From: an uncultured bacterium
GTDB lineage: Bacteria > Bacillota > Clostridia > Lachnospirales > Lachnospiraceae
DNA: 9,958 nucleotides
Direction of reading: 5' to 3'
Assembly (NCBI GenBank): GCA_905214875.1
Contig: CAJMNR010000072.1
Coordinates: forward strand, 1 to 9,958
This document shows positions 5,244 through 9,958 of the stretch, piece after piece. A model generated the notes under the pieces. The model made no database searches. It saw only the letters and a program-made list of their open reading frames with translations, and was not told the origin of the DNA. The stretch's first letter is position 1. The number at the start of each line of letters is the position of its first letter. Both the position numbers and the translations under genes were made by a program.

Positions 5244-7046
5244 TTATACTCCTGTATAGTTAATTAATTTGTCATAGATTTCATCCATGATTTGAATTAC
5301 TTTTGCTGATAAATTATATGCATTTTGATAGCGAACCAAGTTCATTGCTTCTTCATCTGTATCAACACCAGAAATGGACATTCTCTGTGTTTCAATTGCA
5401 TTTACGATGTTTTCCTGACTCTTTGTCGCTGTCTCTGCTTCTTTTGTATAAATACCGATATCCGCAACAAATGTCTGTAAGAACGATTGTGGAGTACCTT
5501 GATTAAACATCGTAGAATCACTTAACTTTGCAATTAATTCTTTTAATAATTCTGTATCTTCTACTCCTGAAGAAGAATCTTTTGATGTCGCGATGGCATT
5601 TGGATTATCCTTTATCACAGAGCTTACTGTAAAATTAAGACAGTTCATCTGTGCATAGGAATTGGACGCACTCATTGTGTCACCGATTCCGTATAACGTC
5701 TTGTCTTCCCCTGTTACTAAATCTTTCGCAGTAAAGAAGTCTACTCCTGTTTCTCCTTCTAAATTTACCCCTTGCTTATGAATATCATTAAATTCTTTCG
5801 CAAATGTACGAACAAATTCGTTTAATTTGTTCATATAGTAAGGAATACCTTTATAATCAACAGGATCACCAACCTGTGCAGTTTCTCCTGCAACAAAGTT
5901 TCTTGTGGAATTACTATCGTTTTTATCTAATACGAATGTGTATTCCATATTTCCATTGGCATCTAGCTTCATATCAAAGCTAGTGTAAGCTACTTTGTAG
6001 TTACCGATTTGGATTGTTCCGCTTTCAGGAAGGTTTAATCCTATTTCGCTATTGATCGATGCATTTGTCAATGTTATTTTCTTTGTTCCATCCGTTTCAG
6101 TCTTCTGTTCTTTTACAGTACCTTTGAAATTCACATTGTTGTTACCATCTCTCATTGCAAATAAGCCGGCTAAAGTCCCTGTTAAAGATAAACTGTTTTC
6201 ATTGAACTCTTCACCATCAGACCAGTATAAATCATACAGCCCATCAACATCTGTTTCATTTACCTTGTCTTCTCTTGGTACGCAAGTCAACGTATTGTAT
6301 TCATATGTGTTCACAAGAACCTTTCCATCCATACGAACAACAAATGTTGTCATGCCTGTACCACCTTGTACAATATTCTCTTCCACTGTGATATTTGCAT
6401 ACTGGCTTAATTCATCAAGAAGGTTATTTCTTGAATCTCGTAAGTCATTCGCCTTCTGGCCACCAATTTCAAGTGTATTGATCTGTTGTGTTAACATTGT
6501 AATCTGTTGTGATAACGAATTGATTCGATCTACAGATGATTTGATTTCTTGATTTACATCCTGTTGGATTGACTGTAAGTTAGTTGCAACACTGTTAACA
6601 TGGTTTGTCATAGTCAATGCATACTGCATTGCACTTGTTCTATTTGCGTAACTAGATGGATCTGTAGATAAATCTTGAAGAACTCCACTAAAGTTATTCA
6701 TCGCTTTAATAAACCCATCATCGTCTAATTCATTAAAATAATTCTGTACTTGCGTCATATAGTAAGATTTCTTACTATATTCAGCTTGTATAGACGTATT
6801 TCCACGGAATTTTACATCATAATAATTTTCACGAATCTGTGTAATGCTTGTTCCTGTAACACCAGTACCAACCATACCATAAGAAGTATAAATTGAGATT
6901 GGTAAAGATGCCTGTGTATTTAAAACCTGTCTCGTATAACCTTTTGTTTCCGCATTGGCTGCATTATGCGCAGTCGTATTAATTGCTGCCTGATACGTAT
7001 ATAATCCCGACGTACCAATATTTAGTCCAAAAAATGTAGATGCCAT
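5244..7046 (-). CDS. flgK: Flagellar hook-associated protein FlgK, second paralog
   Basis: FlgK forms the first junction ring on the hook. This 600-residue copy has the N-terminal flagellar rod/hook motif (TSGLYTYQAAINTTAHNAAN, 12-31, then GYTRQVL), a coiled-coil D1 region (about 140-215) with ANDLRDSRNNLLDELSQYAN (199-218), and a variable middle (about 220-400). Its C-terminus is canonical: SISGVDTDEEAMNLVRYQNA (557-576), then AYNLSAKVIQIMDEIYDKLI (576-595). ATG at 7046 follows agggaggg, 11 nt after the first flgK. Compared with its neighbour, its C-terminal D0 is closer to the FlgK consensus. A perfect 10-bp hairpin with a 4-nt loop lies inside the gene at 6757-6780. The two copies are strongly diverged, so this is an old duplication rather than a recent one. 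Confidence 0.94.
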   Translation of the reverse strand: MASTFFGLNIGTSGLYTYQAAINTTAHNAANAETKGYTRQVLNTQASLPISIYTSYGMVGTGVTGTSITQIRENYYDVKFRGNTSIQAEYSKKSYYMTQVQNYFNELDDDGFIKAMNNFSGVLQDLSTDPSSYANRTSAMQYALTMTNHVNSVATNLQSIQQDVNQEIKSSVDRINSLSQQITMLTQQINTLEIGGQKANDLRDSRNNLLDELSQYANITVEENIVQGGTGMTTFVVRMDGKVLVNTYEYNTLTCVPREDKVNETDVDGLYDLYWSDGEEFNENSLSLTGTLAGLFAMRDGNNNVNFKGTVKEQKTETDGTKKITLTNASINSEIGLNLPESGTIQIGNYKVAYTSFDMKLDANGNMEYTFVLDKNDSNSTRNFVAGETAQVGDPVDYKGIPYYMNKLNEFVRTFAKEFNDIHKQGVNLEGETGVDFFTAKDLVTGEDKTLYGIGDTMSASNSYAQMNCLNFTVSSVIKDNPNAIATSKDSSSGVEDTELLKELIAKLSDSTMFNQGTPQSFLQTFVADIGIYTKEAETATKSQENIVNAIETQRMSISGVDTDEEAMNLVRYQNAYNLSAKVIQIMDEIYDKLINYTGV

Positions 7047-7057
7047 CTACTCCCTCC

Positions 7058-8839
7058 CTAGCTAAAAAATGAATTTATAATCGTCTCAAGCATCGAGCTT
7101 ACTGTATTGATATATCTTGATGATGCATTATAAGCATGCTGGTATTTGATCAAGTTACTTAATTCTTCTTCACTGGATACCCCTGTGATACTTATTCTTG
7201 AGTTATTGATAGAGTTAACCATTGTATCCTGGTTTTCAGAAATAACTTCGAACGTATTTCCTCTACTAGCGATATCGCCAACTAAGGCTACATAATACTC
7301 TTTAAATGTATACTCCGTTAACGAATTTGGATCCAAAGTAGAAAATGCATTATTCCATATGTTGTTGATTTTCTCAACTACTGATGCATCATAATCTCCA
7401 GTTCCTTTATTATTACTCAATGGTAATAAGTTCGGATTAGCAAGTAAGTCTTTATTCACTTCAATCTGATCGATTGTATATAAACTTGCCTTGTCGCTTG
7501 GATCTTCTTCATTGTAAATAGCTACTTTCTTCGTAACTTTATTACCATTACTATCAATAAATGTCATCTCTACAGGCTCTTGATATCTGCTAGTTCCTGA
7601 TCTTGCGAAAAGTTCAGTTCCCGCGATTTCATTTCCATCACCCATACCGATTGGTGCATTTTCTTCATCTAGATATTGAAATGCTGTCTTTGTTCCATCT
7701 GCATTCACGATATATCCTGTTGCATTTGGACAAAGGATATCATTAATCGCAGTTACTACACCATGGATAAGCTGGTCAAACTTCGCTTGGAAGCTCATGA
7801 TACTAGAAGCATTTACTGTCTTATTGTATTGCTCTACTTCTTTTTCATATGCTCTTACTGCTGCATCATAATCTGCATCTGTTGCATAATCATCTTTATT
7901 TGGTGCTTTCGGGATGTCTGTATAGTCAGCTGAATAGTCCCCACGTGCAGCTAAAAGTCCCTTTAAGGAACCAACATCCGTATTTTGATTGGAGTCATAC
8001 TCTCCAGGATTCGTATATACATCTTGATCGATGGATGGCCAGTATGGCTTTAATAATGTTGAGTTTTCATTTAACTCTTTTACATCCATCTTGATTGAGC
8101 TGTCGGCATCGACAAAGTTAACGCCTTCTACGCTAACATGTACGGTACCGTCTGCTGCTTCTTTATATGAAATATTCACAAGACTTGAAAGCTGATCTAA
8201 CAATAAGTTTCTGGAGTCTCTAAGATCGTTTGCGTTCTGTACTCCACCAGCTTCAAATCTTCGAATTGCTACATTCAATTCTGCTATTTGCTCACCAATT
8301 GAGTTGATTTCATTAACCTTTTTAATAATTTCAGAATTTAATGATTCTTGATAATCATCAATTTGCTTTTGAATCTGCTGCGCTCTTTCTAAAAATACTT
8401 TACATGTATTGATAGTTGTCTGTCTTTGTACGATATCAGTAGAGTCATTTACTAACTCACTGAATGCTGTCCATAAATCATCCAGAGAAGCTCTGAATTC
8501 TTCCCCTTCCGTCTCGCCTATAACATTCTCAATCTCGCATACTGCGGTATATTGAACATCATAGAATCCTTGACGCCCTGCTTCTACTCTATATTGTTTA
8601 TCATAGAACTGGTCTCTTACCGTTCTAACTAATTCGATTCCTGTACCGCTACCTACTTGGTTTACGGATACATGATTAATTGATAATGTGTTGTACGCAT
8701 TATCTTTGATAATTACCTGTTGTCTTGTGTAACCGGTAGTATCAATATTCGCTAAATTATGCGCTGTTGTATTAAGGGCATTCTGGCTTGTCTTAAGTCC
8801 AGATACGCCGACATATAAGCTAGTCATTGAGCCACTCAT
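7058..8839 (-). CDS. flgK: Flagellar hook-associated protein FlgK, first paralog
   Basis: This 593-residue FlgK paralog has the rod/hook N-terminal motif (GVSGLKTSQNALNTTAHNLA, 11-30, then GYTRQQV, 36-42), a helical D1 region with NDLRDSRNLLLDQLSSLVNI (204-223), and a variable middle. The C-terminal D0 helix is SITGVSSEEELSNLIKYQHA (550-569) plus AYNASSRYINTVSSMLETII (569-588). An Asp/Ala/Lys-rich stretch (311-345) looks like an inserted helical segment. ATG at 8839 follows a weak ggtggt site by about 7 nt; an in-frame ATG four codons later has no ribosome site. The gap to flgN is 20 nt. With its tandem partner it may form a mixed junction, or the two may act at different positions; neither can be decided from sequence. 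Confidence 0.94.
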   Translation of the reverse strand: MSGSMTSLYVGVSGLKTSQNALNTTAHNLANIDTTGYTRQQVIIKDNAYNTLSINHVSVNQVGSGTGIELVRTVRDQFYDKQYRVEAGRQGFYDVQYTAVCEIENVIGETEGEEFRASLDDLWTAFSELVNDSTDIVQRQTTINTCKVFLERAQQIQKQIDDYQESLNSEIIKKVNEINSIGEQIAELNVAIRRFEAGGVQNANDLRDSRNLLLDQLSSLVNISYKEAADGTVHVSVEGVNFVDADSSIKMDVKELNENSTLLKPYWPSIDQDVYTNPGEYDSNQNTDVGSLKGLLAARGDYSADYTDIPKAPNKDDYATDADYDAAVRAYEKEVEQYNKTVNASSIMSFQAKFDQLIHGVVTAINDILCPNATGYIVNADGTKTAFQYLDEENAPIGMGDGNEIAGTELFARSGTSRYQEPVEMTFIDSNGNKVTKKVAIYNEEDPSDKASLYTIDQIEVNKDLLANPNLLPLSNNKGTGDYDASVVEKINNIWNNAFSTLDPNSLTEYTFKEYYVALVGDIASRGNTFEVISENQDTMVNSINNSRISITGVSSEEELSNLIKYQHAYNASSRYINTVSSMLETIINSFFS

Positions 8840-8859
8840 GAATTTACCACCATTTCTTA

Positions 8860-9375
8860 CTATTGTTTCGCGTCGAACATCCTTGTCTGCGAATTTAGAG
8901 CATTCGTATTTATTGCTCCTCTAGTATAATTGTTGTTCCCTGGCGACATCCGTGTACTCTGAATAAAATTCATATTGAATTCTATCATCTCAAGGGATTG
9001 ATTGATTAACGATTTGTTACGATTGTTGATTTCCATCAACTTTTGAATTGCTTGTTTTAATTGATCATGTAGAATTTGTAATTCTTTTTGTTCCGCTGGG
9101 TCTCTTACCAGGGAATTAATAATGTCTTTTGACTTAATCTGTGCTTCTTTTTTTCCTAAAACGATTGCTATATTTCTAATAATCTCTAATCTCTTGTGCT
9201 CTAGAGCCGTCACTTCATCCACTAGTTCCTGCTCTTTATCTGTAAGAGATTGTAATTTTTCTAAATCATTTTGAATAATGACAGGTGCCTTGGCTTCTGC
9301 CACCGGAATCAACTGTTCATATACTTTTGTTTGTTCCGTAAGCACAGTTACTAATTCTTCTACTAAACTTGCCAC
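8860..9375 (-). CDS. flgN: Flagellar export chaperone FlgN
   Basis: FlgN is a cytoplasmic chaperone that binds the C-terminal helices of FlgK and FlgL and brings them to the export gate; both client genes lie immediately downstream. The 171-residue protein is almost entirely helical and heptad-rich (about 1-135). It shows the family pattern LEKLQSLTDKEQELVDEV (38-55) and, late in the protein, NNRNKSLINQSLEMIEFNMN (117-136). A flexible tail ends in RMFDAKQ. The start is GTG at 9375, chosen because aaggag lies 8 nt upstream and the next in-frame Met is at residue 114. The gap to flgM is 19 nt. The downstream FliT-position protein shares its RNKSL motif and tail style. Confidence 0.92.
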   Translation of the reverse strand: MASLVEELVTVLTEQTKVYEQLIPVAEAKAPVIIQNDLEKLQSLTDKEQELVDEVTALEHKRLEIIRNIAIVLGKKEAQIKSKDIINSLVRDPAEQKELQILHDQLKQAIQKLMEINNRNKSLINQSLEMIEFNMNFIQSTRMSPGNNNYTRGAINTNALNSQTRMFDAKQ

Positions 9376-9383
9376 CTTAGGTG

Positions 9384-9389
9384 CTCCTT
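9384..9389 (-). promoter_or_regulatory. Ribosome binding site that fixes the GTG start of flgN
   Basis: AAGGAG on the minus strand, 8 nt before GTG at 9375. No ATG start is available near the N-terminus, so this site decides a non-ATG start for flgN. Confidence 0.8.
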
Positions 9390-9394
9390 ATCTT

Positions 9395-9670
9395 TTAAAG
9401 CTGTTGAAAGAAACGCTCTATGATCTTGTCTGCAACTTCCTTGTTGGAGACATCATAGGTTCCCTCTTTCATTTGTTTTTTTAGTTCCTCTACTTTGTCT
9501 GTTCTTATTTCATCACTTTTCTTTACCTCAGCCAATACTGCTTGAAAATCTTTTGCTGTTGCTGAAATTTGAACAGAATCCTTTTCCCCATATTTGTTCA
9601 TCTGGTTCATTTTTGTTGTAGAATTTGCTTGGTAAAGTTTGTTTACATTATTGATTGAATTTATTCTCAT
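9395..9670 (-). CDS. flgM: Anti-sigma-D (sigma-28) factor FlgM
   Basis: FlgM binds and inhibits the flagellar sigma factor until the hook is complete. The 91-residue product has a polar, disordered N-terminus. The C-terminal sigma-binding half has DSVQISATAKDFQAVLAEV (31-49), then IRTDKVEELKKQMKEGTYDV (55-74) and NKEVADKIIERFF (76-88), the standard FlgM pattern in which V-E-E-L-K precedes G-T-Y. ATG at 9670 is preceded in frame by a GTG at 9673, which would add one residue. The site aaaggcggtgat can serve either, and ATG is preferred. It is the first gene of the operon, 19 nt before flgN, and has a sigma-D-like promoter upstream, which would make it part of a negative feedback loop. Confidence 0.94.
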   Translation of the reverse strand: MRINSINNVNKLYQANSTTKMNQMNKYGEKDSVQISATAKDFQAVLAEVKKSDEIRTDKVEELKKQMKEGTYDVSNKEVADKIIERFFQQL

Positions 9671-9709
9671 CACGAATCACCGCCTTTGATTTCTTTTATT
9701 TATCCCTAC

Positions 9710-9958
9710 TTAATTTATCGGACTGTTTGACCATTTCATTATATCTTTAGTCAAATTCTTTTCATCTTTTCGTAGATAAAGTGCTGATTCCAGGACTAAT
9801 GATGCATTTTTTCCTTTGTATTTCTCACTCCCAGAGTGTATCTCTTTTTTCGAACCAACGTAACGAACAAAGTGTGTGTTCCACACACTCTCGCGTCTTT
9901 TGTGTTTGTCAAGGAACGCACACTTTGCCCGCGCCGAACCTGGTCTTGGTAGCGACAT
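9710..9958 (-). CDS. Doubtful 82-codon ORF within a palindromic element
   Basis: The frame starts with ATG at the window edge (9958) and may continue beyond it. It encodes a basic product without hydrophobic segments; one Cys lies in AKCAFLDKHKRRESV (11-25), followed by THFVRYVGSKKEIHS (28-42). I see no domain. It ends inside the flgM promoter region, and its first third is built from overlapping inverted repeats, which argues that coding is incidental. I recall similar short conceptual products recurring in Lachnospiraceae genomes, which would fit translation of an interspersed repeat; this is memory, not a search. No ribosome site can be judged because the start is at the edge. Confidence 0.25.
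   Translation of the reverse strand: MSLPRPGSARAKCAFLDKHKRRESVWNTHFVRYVGSKKEIHSGSEKYKGKNASLVLESALYLRKDEKNLTKDIMKWSNSPIN
9715..9741 (-). promoter_or_regulatory. Sigma-D (sigma-28) promoter of the flgM operon
   Basis: On the minus strand, TAAT (9741-9738) is followed by exactly 15 nt and then TCCGATAA (9722-9715). The known consensus is TAAA, 15 nt, GCCGATAA/T, so 3 of 4 and 7 of 8 bases match with the correct spacing. Transcription should begin near 9707, giving a leader of about 37 nt before flgM. Position, direction and regulon all fit. A TATAAT on the same strand (9743-9738) overlaps the -35 but lacks a TTGACA-like partner at 16-18 nt, so sigma-A use is not supported. Confidence 0.78.
9868..9927. 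repeat. Nested inverted repeats upstream of the flgM promoter
   Basis: A 15-nt arm at 9868-9882 (caaagtgtgtgttcc) is matched by ggaacgcacactttg at 9913-9927, with a single mismatch. Within the first arm and beyond it, agtgtgtg (9871-9878) forms a perfect 8-bp stem with cacacact (9882-9889) around a 3-nt loop, so two alternative folds compete for the same bases. A smaller stem, cactc/gagtg (9826-9830, 9834-9838), lies nearby. The local DNA is GC-rich against an AT-rich background. This looks like an intergenic palindromic or MITE-like element rather than a gene. Confidence 0.6.

Noticed and set aside
5963..5983. 7-bp inverted repeat ctagctt/aagctag in flgK2
   Set aside because: Short and AT-rich with a 7-nt loop in a coding region; expected by chance in 10 kb.
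6052..6552. Plus-strand open frame of 166 codons antisense to flgK2
   Set aside because: It lies wholly inside a well-supported FlgK gene, has Ser/Val/Phe-rich low-complexity composition typical of a reverse-frame shadow, and shows no recognisable domain. The other plus-strand frames in the window are rejected for the same reasons.
9738..9759. TTGACT and TATAAT on the minus strand as a sigma-A promoter
   Set aside because: The two hexamers are only 5 nt apart, and no acceptable -35 occurs 16-18 nt upstream of the TATAAT.
1..9958. CRISPR arrays, tRNA or rRNA genes, transposases, defence genes
   Set aside because: No regularly spaced repeats, cloverleaf-like segments or corresponding proteins were seen; the window is almost completely filled by flagellar genes.

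Overview
The window carries one nearly complete late flagellar (filament-assembly) operon. Every convincing gene is on the minus strand, so it is transcribed right to left. The low-GC DNA, strong AGGAGG-type ribosome binding sites, FliW-CsrA pair and sigma-D-like promoter point to a motile, Gram-positive clostridial anaerobe. The tandem flgK paralogs, the 500-residue FlgL and the protein sequences most resemble Lachnospiraceae (Lachnoclostridium/Roseburia-like); this assignment rests on recognition, not on a search.

Layout in transcription order: a flanking region with a GC-rich palindromic element and a doubtful 82-codon ORF (9710-9958); a sigma-D-like promoter (9715-9741); flgM (anti-sigma-D); flgN (chaperone for FlgK/FlgL); two tandem flgK paralogs (hook-filament junction); flgL (second junction protein); fliW and csrA (overlapping by 7 bp, post-transcriptional control of flagellin); a 97-nt gap with an inverted repeat and a candidate internal sigma-D promoter; flaG; fliD (filament cap); fliS (flagellin chaperone); a FliT/FlgN-like chaperone; and a Rho-independent terminator (57-87). 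A second GC-rich inverted repeat lies beyond the terminator at the left edge (1-38).

The genes fit one process. When the hook-basal body is complete, FlgM is expected to be exported and to free sigma-D. FlgN, FliS and the FliT-like protein deliver junction, filament and cap subunits. FlgK and FlgL form the adaptor rings and FliD caps the growing filament. FliW and CsrA tie flagellin synthesis to secretion. The flagellin gene is not in the window. Most intergenic gaps are 11-27 nt, as expected for one transcription unit; the exceptions are the flgL-fliW junction (57 nt, two hairpins) and the csrA-flaG gap (97 nt). These two gaps are the most likely places for undescribed regulation.

I do not see a wholly new system. 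The points most worth following are the csrA-flaG leader, the flgL-fliW hairpins, the FlgN-like nature of the last gene, and the palindromic elements at both edges.
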